A stretch of 63,289 nt of DNA from UBA8389 sp964472175 (GTDB lineage Bacteria; Bacteroidota; Bacteroidia; Bacteroidales; UBA1402), in NCBI GenBank assembly GCA_964472175.1, contig CAYYJF010000004.1, positions 1 to 63,289 on the forward strand. Direction: 5' to 3'. Positions 16,893 through 25,664 of this stretch are shown here, in pieces. Within the stretch, counting starts at the first letter, position 1; every line of letters starts with the position of its first letter. The position numbers and the translations under genes are program-made. Under the pieces are notes generated by a model that worked only from the letters and a program-made list of their open reading frames with translations, was not told the DNA's origin and did no database searches.

Positions 16893-18977
16893 ATGGAGAA
16901 CAAACCACAAAAAAAAGATAACAAACAAGCACCTTTTAAATTCAATCCGTATTGGATATACGGCATCATATTTCTGGGGTTGATATTTTTGGCCCTGTAC
17001 GACAATGAGCCAAAAGCCAAAGATGTACGTTTGGACCAGTTGGAGGAATATGTAGCCAAGGGATATGTTGAAAAAATTGAAGTCATCAAAGATGAAAACA
17101 AGGCCATTGCAACCATCTACGCAGATTCAGCCAAGCAGGTTTTCGGAAAAGAGGAAGCCAAATCAACCAACAAAATCTCGGTAACCATTCCTTCAGTGGA
17201 CAGTTTCTCAGATGATGCCAGAGCCTATCAAGAAAAGTATCATTTCAGAAACGTGGTCTACAATCCAGGAGAGAAAAATAATTTGCTTTGGAGCATCCTG
17301 ATCAACGTTCTACCTTTTGTTTTGCTGATCGGATTGTGGTTCTTCCTGATGCGTCGAATGTCAGGTGGTGGCGGAGGTGCAGGCGGTAGCGGAGGTGTAT
17401 TCAGTGTGGGAAAATCCAAAGCACAACTGTTTGACAAAGGATCTCAAAACAGAGTGACATTTAAAGATGTCGCCGGACTGTCCGAAGCCAAAACTGAAGT
17501 CGAAGAAATCGTTTCATTTTTACGCAATCCCGGAAAATACACCGAATTGGGTGGTAAAATTCCAAAGGGAGCACTATTGGTTGGCCCTCCGGGAACAGGT
17601 AAAACATTATTAGCCAAAGCTGTAGCAGGAGAAGCAGACGTTCCTTTCTTTTCTTTGTCCGGTTCAGACTTTGTAGAAATGTTTGTTGGTGTCGGTGCCT
17701 CCAGGGTGCGTGATTTGTTCAGACAAGCCAAAGAAAAATCTCCTTGCATCGTTTTCATTGATGAAATTGATGCCGTGGGTCGTGCCAGAGGCAAAAACCC
17801 CAATATGGGTGCCAATGACGAAAGAGAAAACACGCTCAATCAGTTGTTGACTGAAATGGACGGATTTGGTTCGAATAGCGGTGTCATCATTTTAGCTGCG
17901 ACAAACCGTGCAGACATTTTAGACAAAGCCCTGTTGCGTGCAGGCCGTTTTGACAGACAAATCAATGTAGACTTACCCGATATCAATGAACGCCATGAAA
18001 TTTTCAACGTTCATTTAAGACCCATCAAATACGATGAAACGGTCGATCCCGAATTCATGGCCAGACAAACGCCCGGATTCTCAGGTGCTGATATTGCCAA
18101 TGTTTGCAACGAAGCCGCACTGATTGCTGCCCGAAAGGGGAAAACCATGGTTCAGAAACAAGACTTTTTGGATGCTGTAGACAGAATTATTGGCGGACTT
18201 GAAAAAAAGAATAAAATTACCACAGCAGCTGAACGCAAATCCATTGCCATCCATGAAGCTGGTCATGCAACCCTGAGTTGGTTGTTGGAATATGCCCACC
18301 CCTTAATTAAGGTGACCATCGTTCCGAGAGGAAAAGCCTTGGGTGCAGCCTGGTATTTACCTGAAGAAAGACAGTTGACAACCAAAGAACAAATGCTCGA
18401 CGAAATGTGCGCCACCCTGGGAGGACGGGCTGCTGAAGAACTGTTCTTGGGTCACATTTCTACCGGTGCTTTAAATGATTTGGAAAGAGTCTCCAAACAA
18501 GCTTTTGCCATCATCGTCTATTATGGAATGAGTGAAGAATTAAAAAACATCAGTTATTTTGATTCATCCGGCGCTTCCGAATATGCTTTTTCCAAACCAT
18601 ACAGTGAAAAAACAGCCGAATTGATTGACAAGGAAGTCAAAAATCTGGTGCAAACCCAATACGAAAGAGCCAAACAAATTTTGACTAAAAATGCGCAGGG
18701 TCACAATGCTTTGGCCGAAAAATTGGTTGAAAAAGAAGTCATCTTCTCTGACGACCTGGAACTTTTATTTGGCAAACGTCAATGGGTATCCAGAACCGAA
18801 GAAATTTTGGAAGCGAACAAAAAGAACATGCTCTCAAACGTTTCTGAGACCTCCATTGAAGAAAATACAGAAATGCCCAAAGCAGAACTTCAGGAAAGCA
18901 ACAACGTATCAGACGAGGCTGCGCCATCTGAAGATTTGACTGACAAGGATTCTGTCAAAGAAGATGAAACGAAATAA
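16893..18977 (+). CDS. ftsH: ATP-dependent zinc metalloprotease FtsH
   Basis: A 694-residue membrane-anchored AAA+ protease that degrades misfolded membrane proteins and short-lived regulators. Two membrane helices (about 20-40 and 130-150) flank a periplasmic domain. A glycine-rich linker follows. The AAA domain has Walker A GPPGTGKT, Walker B IVFIDEIDAVG and the second region of homology ending LLRAGRFDR. The protease domain has the zinc site HEAGH. The C-terminus is an acidic tail of low complexity. It lies 56 bases after rsfS and 12 before cdsA. Confidence 0.97.
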   Translation: MENKPQKKDNKQAPFKFNPYWIYGIIFLGLIFLALYDNEPKAKDVRLDQLEEYVAKGYVEKIEVIKDENKAIATIYADSAKQVFGKEEAKSTNKISVTIPSVDSFSDDARAYQEKYHFRNVVYNPGEKNNLLWSILINVLPFVLLIGLWFFLMRRMSGGGGGAGGSGGVFSVGKSKAQLFDKGSQNRVTFKDVAGLSEAKTEVEEIVSFLRNPGKYTELGGKIPKGALLVGPPGTGKTLLAKAVAGEADVPFFSLSGSDFVEMFVGVGASRVRDLFRQAKEKSPCIVFIDEIDAVGRARGKNPNMGANDERENTLNQLLTEMDGFGSNSGVIILAATNRADILDKALLRAGRFDRQINVDLPDINERHEIFNVHLRPIKYDETVDPEFMARQTPGFSGADIANVCNEAALIAARKGKTMVQKQDFLDAVDRIIGGLEKKNKITTAAERKSIAIHEAGHATLSWLLEYAHPLIKVTIVPRGKALGAAWYLPEERQLTTKEQMLDEMCATLGGRAAEELFLGHISTGALNDLERVSKQAFAIIVYYGMSEELKNISYFDSSGASEYAFSKPYSEKTAELIDKEVKNLVQTQYERAKQILTKNAQGHNALAEKLVEKEVIFSDDLELLFGKRQWVSRTEEILEANKKNMLSNVSETSIEENTEMPKAELQESNNVSDEAAPSEDLTDKDSVKEDETK

Positions 18978-18989
18978 TTTTAAAAATAG

Positions 18990-19820
18990 ATGAGCAATCT
19001 GATTCAAAGAGGCGTTTCCGGAACCGTATATGTTTTGATCATTGTTTTCTCGATTCTGTTCAGCCCCTATACGTATGCCTTATTGTTTGCCATCGTCACC
19101 GGCATGTGTCTCTGGGAATTTTATGGACTCCTTGAGCAAAAAGGCGAAGCCATGGAAGACAAGCCAATGGCGACCTTGGGAGGCATGTACCTGTTTGTGA
19201 CAGGCTTCTTTTGGTTTTCAGGTGCGATGAATTTAAAATACATTGCACTATGGGCACTCATCATGCTTTACCTCATCATCAGAGCTTTGTACAGCAATGA
19301 CGACAGGGCCTTACGAACCATCGCATACACTTTCTTTGGCCAGGTTTATATTGGATTGCCATTTATGTTTTTAAGCCGTCTGGGATTCCCCATGGATACC
19401 ACAGGACTGGACAATTACAGTCCATGGTTGATCCTTGGTTTTTTTGTATTGATTTGGATTTCAGACACAGGAGCGTATTTGGTGGGGAGTACTATTGGAA
19501 AGCACAAATTGTTTGAACGCATTTCACCAAAAAAATCGTGGGAAGGCTTTATTGGCGGCTTGATTTTTGCGCTGATTGCCGCATTTGTTTTTCCATATTT
19601 CATCCCTGCCCATCTGAATTCTATACAGTGGATGGGATTTGCGCTGACAGCAGTCATTTTCGGAACATTTGGCGATTTGTTTGAATCCTTGATCAAACGC
19701 ACACTATCCATCAAGGATTCCGGAAACTTGATCCCCGGTCACGGAGGCATGTTGGATCGCTTCGACAGCAGCATTCTGGCAGCACCGGCAGTGGTCATCT
19801 ATTATTTGTTTATGCTTTGA
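18990..19820 (+). CDS. cdsA: Phosphatidate cytidylyltransferase
   Basis: A 276-residue inner-membrane enzyme that makes CDP-diacylglycerol from phosphatidate and CTP, the entry point of phospholipid synthesis. It has several hydrophobic helices and the family signature near the C-terminus: SLIKRTLSIKDSG, then PGHGGMLDRFDS. Length matches the family. It follows ftsH by 12 bases, which places a lipid-synthesis gene under the same promoter as a membrane protease known in other bacteria to control lipid enzymes. Confidence 0.94.
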   Translation: MSNLIQRGVSGTVYVLIIVFSILFSPYTYALLFAIVTGMCLWEFYGLLEQKGEAMEDKPMATLGGMYLFVTGFFWFSGAMNLKYIALWALIMLYLIIRALYSNDDRALRTIAYTFFGQVYIGLPFMFLSRLGFPMDTTGLDNYSPWLILGFFVLIWISDTGAYLVGSTIGKHKLFERISPKKSWEGFIGGLIFALIAAFVFPYFIPAHLNSIQWMGFALTAVIFGTFGDLFESLIKRTLSIKDSGNLIPGHGGMLDRFDSSILAAPAVVIYYLFML

Positions 19821-19867
19821 TTCTATAAACTTTTTTTATACTTTCAACCCATATTGAACCTTTTACC

Positions 19868-20419
19868 ATGGCAAAAACCAATGATACCGAATTGCTTGAG
19901 ATGCTACGCGATGAGACGCGTAAACGAAGGGCTTTCGACATTCTGGTAAATGAGCATTCAGAAAACCTGTATTGGTTGATACGTAAAATGGTTTTGGCCC
20001 ACGACGATGCCAACGATGTCTTACAAAATACATTTTTAAAAGCATGGTCTAACATTGATCAATTTCGTGGAGATTCAAAAATAGGTACCTGGTTGTATCG
20101 CATTGCAATCAATGAAACCTACACTTTTTTAAACAAAGAGCGACAAAAAAATGTGTATGGCATCACCGATTTGGAAGACTCGATGGTTCAAAGCCTTCAA
20201 GGAGATTCCTATTTTGATGGCGATGAAGCTGCCCTGAAATTGCAAAAGGCGGTACTTTCATTACCGGAAAAACAGCGTACGGTTTTTAACATGAAGTATT
20301 ACGACGAAATGAAATATGAAGAAATGTCTGAAATACTGGGCACTTCAGTAGGTGCATTGAAAGCATCTTATCATTTTGCTGTTCAAAAGATTGAAGCACT
20401 TATGAAACTAGAGGAATAA
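19868..20419 (+). CDS. ECF-type RNA polymerase sigma factor
   Basis: A 183-residue sigma-70 family protein with only regions 2 and 4. Region 2 includes AHDDANDVLQNTFLKAW and FRGDSKIGTWLYRIAIN; region 4 is PEKQRTVFNMKYYDEMKYEEMSEILG plus the recognition helix after TSVGALKAS. No standard TAnnTTTG box precedes it, so it may be transcribed from its own type of promoter; that is inference. The two following genes encode a one-helix membrane protein and a periplasmic Spy-like protein, an arrangement that looks like a sigma/anti-sigma/sensor module. Confidence 0.9.
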   Translation: MAKTNDTELLEMLRDETRKRRAFDILVNEHSENLYWLIRKMVLAHDDANDVLQNTFLKAWSNIDQFRGDSKIGTWLYRIAINETYTFLNKERQKNVYGITDLEDSMVQSLQGDSYFDGDEAALKLQKAVLSLPEKQRTVFNMKYYDEMKYEEMSEILGTSVGALKASYHFAVQKIEALMKLEE

Positions 20420-20476
20420 TTTTTTAAACCATCGGTTTAACATTTAGTCCAACAAACGAATAGAAAGAACATTACA

Positions 20477-20878
20477 ATGAACAATCAAAAGTTACACCAA
20501 CCGGGAGACAAATCCGTTTTCAAAGTACCAGACAATTACTTTGAAAGTTTCGGTGCCATCATGGGCTCAAAAATTGACGCCTTTGAATGTGAGAAGCGCA
20601 ACATGGTGGAACAAAGAAATCAAAAAAACGCCTCTAAAAAGGGGCTATTGGTCTATTTCGATCAGTACAAACACATCATGTATATGGCATCCATGTTTGT
20701 CTTGTTGTTATTTAGTATCGGAATGATTATGCATTACACTTCTGACGATTCCGGATCGTACAAATCTCAATCAACTCAGAACAATCGTCCTGTACCCACA
20801 GCCGAAGATTATTTGATCAACACTTTGGGCACCTACAGCATTTCACAGTATTATATTGAATCAGGATTAACAGACTAA
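20477..20878 (+). CDS. Small single-helix membrane protein, candidate anti-sigma factor
   Basis: A 133-residue protein that I do not recognise at family level. It has a short N-terminal cytoplasmic part that includes FKVPDNYFESF, one hydrophobic helix at about residues 66-87, and a C-terminal periplasmic part of about 45 residues. There is no zinc-binding HxxxCxxC motif of classical ZAS anti-sigma factors. Its place directly after an ECF sigma gene and before a Spy-like gene suggests that it regulates the sigma factor. That function is inferred from context only. Confidence 0.6.
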   Translation: MNNQKLHQPGDKSVFKVPDNYFESFGAIMGSKIDAFECEKRNMVEQRNQKNASKKGLLVYFDQYKHIMYMASMFVLLLFSIGMIMHYTSDDSGSYKSQSTQNNRPVPTAEDYLINTLGTYSISQYYIESGLTD

Positions 20879-20895
20879 CATCATCTAACGGAATA

Positions 20896-21360
20896 ATGAA
20901 AAAGTCTATCTTATACATCTTACTCTGCTTGGTTGTCAATGCATTGCAAATGCCATTGGTGGCTCAGAATAATGATGCTCAAAAAAGGCAATTATGGGAT
21001 GAAATGAAATCCAAAAGAGCCGCCTATTTCACCCAACGGATTGGTTTAACTCCTTCTGAAGCCCAAGCATTTTGGCCTGTCTACGATGAGTTACAACGTA
21101 AAAAAGGAGAATTGCACAACAATATGATGGCTCAGTTTCGCAGTTATTCTACTGTGAAGGATGGCAAGCATGTATTTGATTTTGCAAAAGCAAATGAAAA
21201 CCTGATTGCTCAGAAATTTCAGGAAGCCAGATTGGAAAAAATATATTTTGAAAAGTTCAAAACCATATTGAGTCCAGAAAAGGTATTTAAGTATTATGCT
21301 GCTGAACGCGAATGGGCGGGAAAACTGCTTAAAGATTTAGAAAATAAAGGCCCCAAATAA
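20896..21360 (+). CDS. Exported Spy/LTXXQ-like helical protein (ECF sigma sensor-like)
   Basis: A 154-residue exported protein with a signal peptide (MKKSILYILLCLVVNALQMPLVAQ). The mature part is helical and charged and has the motif RIGLTPSEAQAFWPVYDEL, similar to the LTxxQ motif region of Spy/CpxP/ZraP periplasmic chaperones. Related Bacteroidota proteins lie next to ECF sigma factors and are sometimes named sensors of ECF-type sigma factor. Role is inferred: sensing envelope stress or metals. The stop codon overlaps the loop of a strong terminator hairpin shared with the convergent mazG gene. Confidence 0.72.
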   Translation: MKKSILYILLCLVVNALQMPLVAQNNDAQKRQLWDEMKSKRAAYFTQRIGLTPSEAQAFWPVYDELQRKKGELHNNMMAQFRSYSTVKDGKHVFDFAKANENLIAQKFQEARLEKIYFEKFKTILSPEKVFKYYAAEREWAGKLLKDLENKGPK

Positions 21361-21376
21361 GGCCTTTATTTTTTTT
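21343..21376 (+). terminator. Intrinsic terminator shared by two convergent genes
   Basis: A 10-bp perfect stem (AATAAAGGCC / GGCCTTTATT, 21343-21352 and 21361-21370) with an 8-base loop is followed by six T residues on the plus strand. The stop codons of both convergent genes lie inside the hairpin. On the minus strand the T tract is shorter, so termination is probably stronger for the sigma operon. Confidence 0.8.
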
Positions 21377-22157
21377 CTATTTTTTTTGCTTCGTCCCAAA
21401 TCTCATTCATTTCGTCAAGAGACATTTCTTTCAATGACTTTCCCAAAGAAATGGTTTTAGATTCCAAATAATTGAAACGGTATTTAAATTTCTTATTTGA
21501 CTTTTCCAGTGCGTTGTCCGGGTTGATGTGATAGAGTCTGGCAGCATTGATCAAACTGAAAAACAAATCACCAAATTCATGCTCCATTTTTTCCTGATCC
21601 ATGTGATCAATTTCCACCATGAGTTCAGAAAATTCCTCATGGACTTTGTCCCAAACTTGTTCTTTTTTATCCCAATCAAAACCAACACCTCTGGCTTTGT
21701 CTTGCATTCGATAAGCTTTGACCACGGAAGGAAGTATTTCAGGAACACCGGAAAGAACGGTTTTGTTTCCACCCTTTTCTATCAATTTTAATTTTTCCCA
21801 ATTCTCTTCCACTTCTTTTGAATTGGCAACTTCCACTTCTCCAAAAATGTGTGGATGTCTATATACGAGTTTATGAACCAACTTATTACAGACATCAGCA
21901 ATATCAAATTGATTGCTTTCAGAGGCTATTTTTGCATAAAACAAGACATGGAGCAACAAATCGCCCAATTCCTTTTGCATTTCCGTATAGTCCTGCTCCA
22001 TAATGGCTTCACTCAGCTCATATACTTCTTCAATGGTTAAGGTGCGTAAACTTTCATTGGTTTGTTCTCTATCCCAAGGACATTTGAGTCTGAGTTCATC
22101 CAGAACATCCAACAATTTGGCAAAAGCATTTAACTGAACCTCCCGAACAGCATTCAT
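21366..22157 (-). CDS. mazG: Nucleoside triphosphate pyrophosphohydrolase MazG
   Basis: A 263-residue all-helical NTP pyrophosphatase that removes non-canonical or excess nucleoside triphosphates. Two MazG domains are visible: the first around LRLKCPWDREQTNESLRTL and EEVYELSEAI with a later ELGDLLLHV, the second with EFSELMVEI and EHEFGDLFFSLINAAR. The EExxE/ExxD metal-binding pattern is present. Length is normal for the two-domain form. Its ATG overlaps the valS stop as ATGA, so it is coupled to the valyl-tRNA synthetase gene. Confidence 0.94.
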   Translation of the reverse strand: MNAVREVQLNAFAKLLDVLDELRLKCPWDREQTNESLRTLTIEEVYELSEAIMEQDYTEMQKELGDLLLHVLFYAKIASESNQFDIADVCNKLVHKLVYRHPHIFGEVEVANSKEVEENWEKLKLIEKGGNKTVLSGVPEILPSVVKAYRMQDKARGVGFDWDKKEQVWDKVHEEFSELMVEIDHMDQEKMEHEFGDLFFSLINAARLYHINPDNALEKSNKKFKYRFNYLESKTISLGKSLKEMSLDEMNEIWDEAKKIEKK

Positions 22158-24811
22158 TGGTTCTTTGATTTAAAATTGGCCAAATTCTCTTCCAATGTGC
22201 GAATCTTCATTTCTGCATCTAGTTTTTTCTTCCTTTCAGATTCAACGACCTCTGGTTTTGCATTGTTAACAAAACGCTCATTACCAAGCTTTTGATTCAC
22301 TTTTTCCAAAAAACCATTGAGGTACTCTATTTCAGATTGTATTTTTGAAATTTCTTCATCAACATTGATAAAGCCAACCAAAGGAATGGCAAATTCTGTG
22401 GTGCCCACCATAAAGGAAACAGAACCGGCAGGTTTTTCATCCAGGGTCTGAATGGCACTTAATCCGGCCATTTTTTCAACAATTGGATTCAATTCAGAAG
22501 CATGTACACCGATGACATACAATTCCAGCTTGTCACGACTCGGAATATTCTTTTCTAGTCTGATGGTTCTAATGGCTGAAACCACTTGCTTCGTATTTTC
22601 AAAGGTACTGACCGTTTCTTCCCGATAAGCACCAACTTTGGGTTGCAATTCCAACATGATGGTTTCACCTGATTTCCTATCGGCAATATTTTGCCACAAC
22701 TCTTCGGAAATAAATGGCATGAACGGATGAAGCAACAGCAGCAACTTTTCGAAGAAAGCCAGGGTTTGCTTATATGTTTCGGAATCTATCGGTTGTTGAT
22801 AAGCCGGTTTGACAATTTCTAAGAACCATGAAGAATATTCATCCCAAAACAACTTGTAGACAGACATCAAAGCCTCAGAAATACGGAATTTTTCGAACAA
22901 ATCGTCCATTTCATTGACCGTTTTTTGCAGTTGATTTTCAAACCACTCAATGGCCAATGCAGCAGATTCGGGTTGAGACAAAGTGTCGTTCACGGTCCAA
23001 CCCTTGATGAGTCTAAACGCATTCCAGATTTTGTTGTTGAAATTCCGACCTTGCTCACACAGGGCTTCATCAAACAAAACGTCATTACCAGCAGGCGCTG
23101 ACAACATCATCCCCATGCGCACACCATCCGCACCGAAATCACGAATCAAATTCAGAGGTTCGGGAGAATTGCCCAATGATTTTGACATTTTTCGTCCCAG
23201 CTTATCGCGAACAATCCCGGTCAGATACACATTCTTAAAACATATTTCTTTTTGATATTCCAAACCGGAAACAATCATTCTGGCAACCCAGAAAAATAAG
23301 ATGTCCGGCCCTGTAACCAAATCGTTGGTGGGATAATAATAACGAATGTCTTCATTGTTGGGTCTGTTGATACCATCAAACACAGAAATCGGCCACAACC
23401 AGGAAGAGAACCAGGTATCCAAACAGTCTTCATCTTGTCGCAGATCGGACAGAGTCAAGGGCTTTTCTGTTGAACAACAAGTACACTTTCCGGCAAACAG
23501 TTTCTGATTGGCCAATTCAACCGCTTTCTCTGGTGTTTCTGCAACCACAAACCCACCTTGAGGTAGATAGTAGGCGGGAATCCGATGTCCCCACCAAAGC
23601 TGACGTGAAATGCACCAATCCTTCACATTTTCCATCCAGTGTCTGTAGGTGTTCTTGAATTTCGATGGTACCAACTTGATTTCATCACGCATGACAACAT
23701 CCAAAGCGGGTTTCGCCAATTGTTCCATCTTTAGAAACCACTGCATTGAGAGCTTGGGTTCAATGGGAACATGGGTTCTTTCAGAATAGCCTACTTTGTT
23801 GGTATAGCTTTCAACCTTTTCCATCAAGCCCTTCTGAATCAAATCTTGTTCAATTTTTTCCCGAACTTCAAAACGATCCATTCCGGCATACATTTGACCA
23901 TATTCATTCAAAGTACCGTCGTTGTTGAAAATATCGATGGTTTCCAAATTGAATTTCTCACCCAGCATATAGTCATTCACATCGTGCGCCGGGGTCACTT
24001 TTAAACAACCGGTACCGAACTCGATGTCGACATAGTCATCTTCAATGACCGGTATGGAGCGGTTAATCAGGGGTACGATGACACGTTTGCCTTTCAACCA
24101 TTTATTTTTCGGATCATTTGGATTGATACACATGGCGGTATCCCCCATAATGGTTTCCGGTCTGGTGGTTGCAACAACGGCATAATTGTCTTCACCCTCC
24201 ACAAAATATTTCAAATAGTATAATTTGCCGTTGATTTCCTTGTAAACTACTTCCTCATCCGACAAGGCAGTTTGCGCTTTCGGATCCCAATTGACCATTC
24301 GGACACCCCTGTAAATCAACCCCTTATTATGCAAATCGCAAAAGACTTTGAGCACACTTTCAGAGCGCACTTCGTCCATCGTAAAACAAGTTCTGTCCCA
24401 ATCGCAAGAAGCGCCCAACTTTTTGAGTTGCTCCAAAATGATACCACCGTGTTTTTCAGTCCATTCCCAGGCATGTTCCAAAAATGCTTCACGTCCAATG
24501 TCATTCTTGCTGATGCCTTCTTCTGCCAGTTTTGCCACAACCTTGGCTTCCGTAGCAATGGAAGCATGATCCGTACCGGGTACCCAACAGGCATTTTTTC
24601 CCTGCATTCTGGCACGTCGAATCAAAATATCCTGAATGGTATTGTTGAGCATGTGTCCCATGTGCAATACGCCCGTCACATTGGGGGGAGGAATGACGAT
24701 GGAATAGGGCTCTCTCTCGTCAGGTTGTGATTTAAAGAAATGGTTTTGCATCCAATATTGATACCACTTATCTTCTACTTCGGCTGGATTGTATTTACTG
24801 GCAAGTTCCAT
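22154..24811 (-). CDS. valS: Valyl-tRNA synthetase
   Basis: An 885-residue class I aminoacyl-tRNA synthetase that charges tRNA-Val. The HIGH motif is HMGHM in PPPNVTGVLHMGHML; the KMSKS motif is in GRKMSKSLGN. The large editing (CP1) domain, the anticodon-binding domain and a C-terminal coiled coil (INVDEEISKIQ to the end) are all present, so the gene looks complete. A TATCTTTG promoter box is 35 bases upstream. The downstream mazG overlaps it by 4 bases. Confidence 0.97.
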   Translation of the reverse strand: MELASKYNPAEVEDKWYQYWMQNHFFKSQPDEREPYSIVIPPPNVTGVLHMGHMLNNTIQDILIRRARMQGKNACWVPGTDHASIATEAKVVAKLAEEGISKNDIGREAFLEHAWEWTEKHGGIILEQLKKLGASCDWDRTCFTMDEVRSESVLKVFCDLHNKGLIYRGVRMVNWDPKAQTALSDEEVVYKEINGKLYYLKYFVEGEDNYAVVATTRPETIMGDTAMCINPNDPKNKWLKGKRVIVPLINRSIPVIEDDYVDIEFGTGCLKVTPAHDVNDYMLGEKFNLETIDIFNNDGTLNEYGQMYAGMDRFEVREKIEQDLIQKGLMEKVESYTNKVGYSERTHVPIEPKLSMQWFLKMEQLAKPALDVVMRDEIKLVPSKFKNTYRHWMENVKDWCISRQLWWGHRIPAYYLPQGGFVVAETPEKAVELANQKLFAGKCTCCSTEKPLTLSDLRQDEDCLDTWFSSWLWPISVFDGINRPNNEDIRYYYPTNDLVTGPDILFFWVARMIVSGLEYQKEICFKNVYLTGIVRDKLGRKMSKSLGNSPEPLNLIRDFGADGVRMGMMLSAPAGNDVLFDEALCEQGRNFNNKIWNAFRLIKGWTVNDTLSQPESAALAIEWFENQLQKTVNEMDDLFEKFRISEALMSVYKLFWDEYSSWFLEIVKPAYQQPIDSETYKQTLAFFEKLLLLLHPFMPFISEELWQNIADRKSGETIMLELQPKVGAYREETVSTFENTKQVVSAIRTIRLEKNIPSRDKLELYVIGVHASELNPIVEKMAGLSAIQTLDEKPAGSVSFMVGTTEFAIPLVGFINVDEEISKIQSEIEYLNGFLEKVNQKLGNERFVNNAKPEVVESERKKKLDAEMKIRTLEENLANFKSKNQ

Positions 24812-24846
24812 GTTTTATTGAGCGTATAATGAGATTTTTAAGCCAA

Positions 24847-24854
24847 CAAAGATA
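24847..24854 (-). promoter_or_regulatory. Promoter -7 box for valS-mazG
   Basis: The minus strand reads TATCTTTG 35 bases upstream of the valS ATG; a TTTG lies 22 bases further upstream. Confidence 0.6.
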
Positions 24855-24947
24855 GTTAATCTCCAGAAAAAACTGCCAAAAATGACATCCCTAAATGGCA
24901 AAATGGAAATTACGGGGGAGATAAAAAATGAATCTTTGAAAAAAAAC

Positions 24948-24955
24948 TATCTTTG
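24948..24955 (+). promoter_or_regulatory. Promoter -7 box for the 204-residue lipoprotein gene
   Basis: TATCTTTG lies 41 bases upstream of the ATG at 24997. The in-frame GTG at 24955 uses the last base of this box, so it is not the start. No good -33 element is visible. Confidence 0.58.
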
Positions 24956-24996
24956 TGTCAAAATTTTCAATTTTTCACATCTTTTTATCGAATTCT

Positions 24997-25611
24997 ATGA
25001 AACTAAGAAATCTGAGCTTTTTTATGGCTGCATTGGCTTGTTTTACATTCGCAGCTTGTGATGAAGGGGGTACGATTGATATTCCTGGTCCCGACATTCA
25101 ATATGCATTCGATTTTGATTCTTCCTTTGTATTGCCAAGTCAATTGCAACAAGTCAATCTGAATGAGTGGATTACTGTGGCAGGAGACACGATGAGCGGA
25201 AACGACTTAAACAGTTTCTTAAATGATTCTGCCAATCAAAAATACAGTGACATGGTTCAAGCCGCCACATTGAAAAATGCAAAATTTTTCATCAATGGTG
25301 GGTCATTCAACGGTTTGGACTCCATCAAACTTTCTTACAATTTGGTTGGATCATCCGAAGTGTTTGATTTGGTTGTTGGAAGTCCGGATATTCAATCCAT
25401 GGATACCATTCGATTTAACGATGTTCGCGTGACAAAAGCTCAGGTTTTTGAGTTGATTGGCAACGATGCCATTGTGACATTGAAAGCAAAATTCAATTCG
25501 GCAAATCAAAACTTTTTGGTACCCGGTGCCGTTTACAACTTTCAGGCAAAAACCAGCTTAAGCGTCAAATTGTTGGGCGCTGCCGAAAATATGCTTGGCG
25601 TTTCCAAATAA
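24997..25611 (+). CDS. Exported lipoprotein of unknown function
   Basis: A 204-residue lipoprotein. The signal peptide ends in FAAC with Cys21 as the lipid-bearing residue, followed by acidic DEGG, which is compatible with surface lipoproteins in Bacteroidota. The mature part alternates beta-strand-like stretches and has no motif that I recognise. It is monocistronic with its own promoter, convergent with the carA-purF operon. A long hairpin lies between the two gene ends. Confidence 0.72.
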   Translation: MKLRNLSFFMAALACFTFAACDEGGTIDIPGPDIQYAFDFDSSFVLPSQLQQVNLNEWITVAGDTMSGNDLNSFLNDSANQKYSDMVQAATLKNAKFFINGGSFNGLDSIKLSYNLVGSSEVFDLVVGSPDIQSMDTIRFNDVRVTKAQVFELIGNDAIVTLKAKFNSANQNFLVPGAVYNFQAKTSLSVKLLGAAENMLGVSK

Positions 25612-25628
25612 ACAGAAGTAATTGTTGA

Positions 25629-25664
25629 AGGGGGTTGCTTACGAAACCCGTTTATCAACCCCCT
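25629..25664. terminator. Hairpin between convergent genes (possible terminator without T tract)
   Basis: A 9-bp stem AGGGGGTTG / CAACCCCCT (25629-25637, 25656-25664) encloses an 18-base loop that contains the purF stop codon. Neither strand has a T run after it, so it may slow or process transcripts rather than act as a classic intrinsic terminator. Confidence 0.4.
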
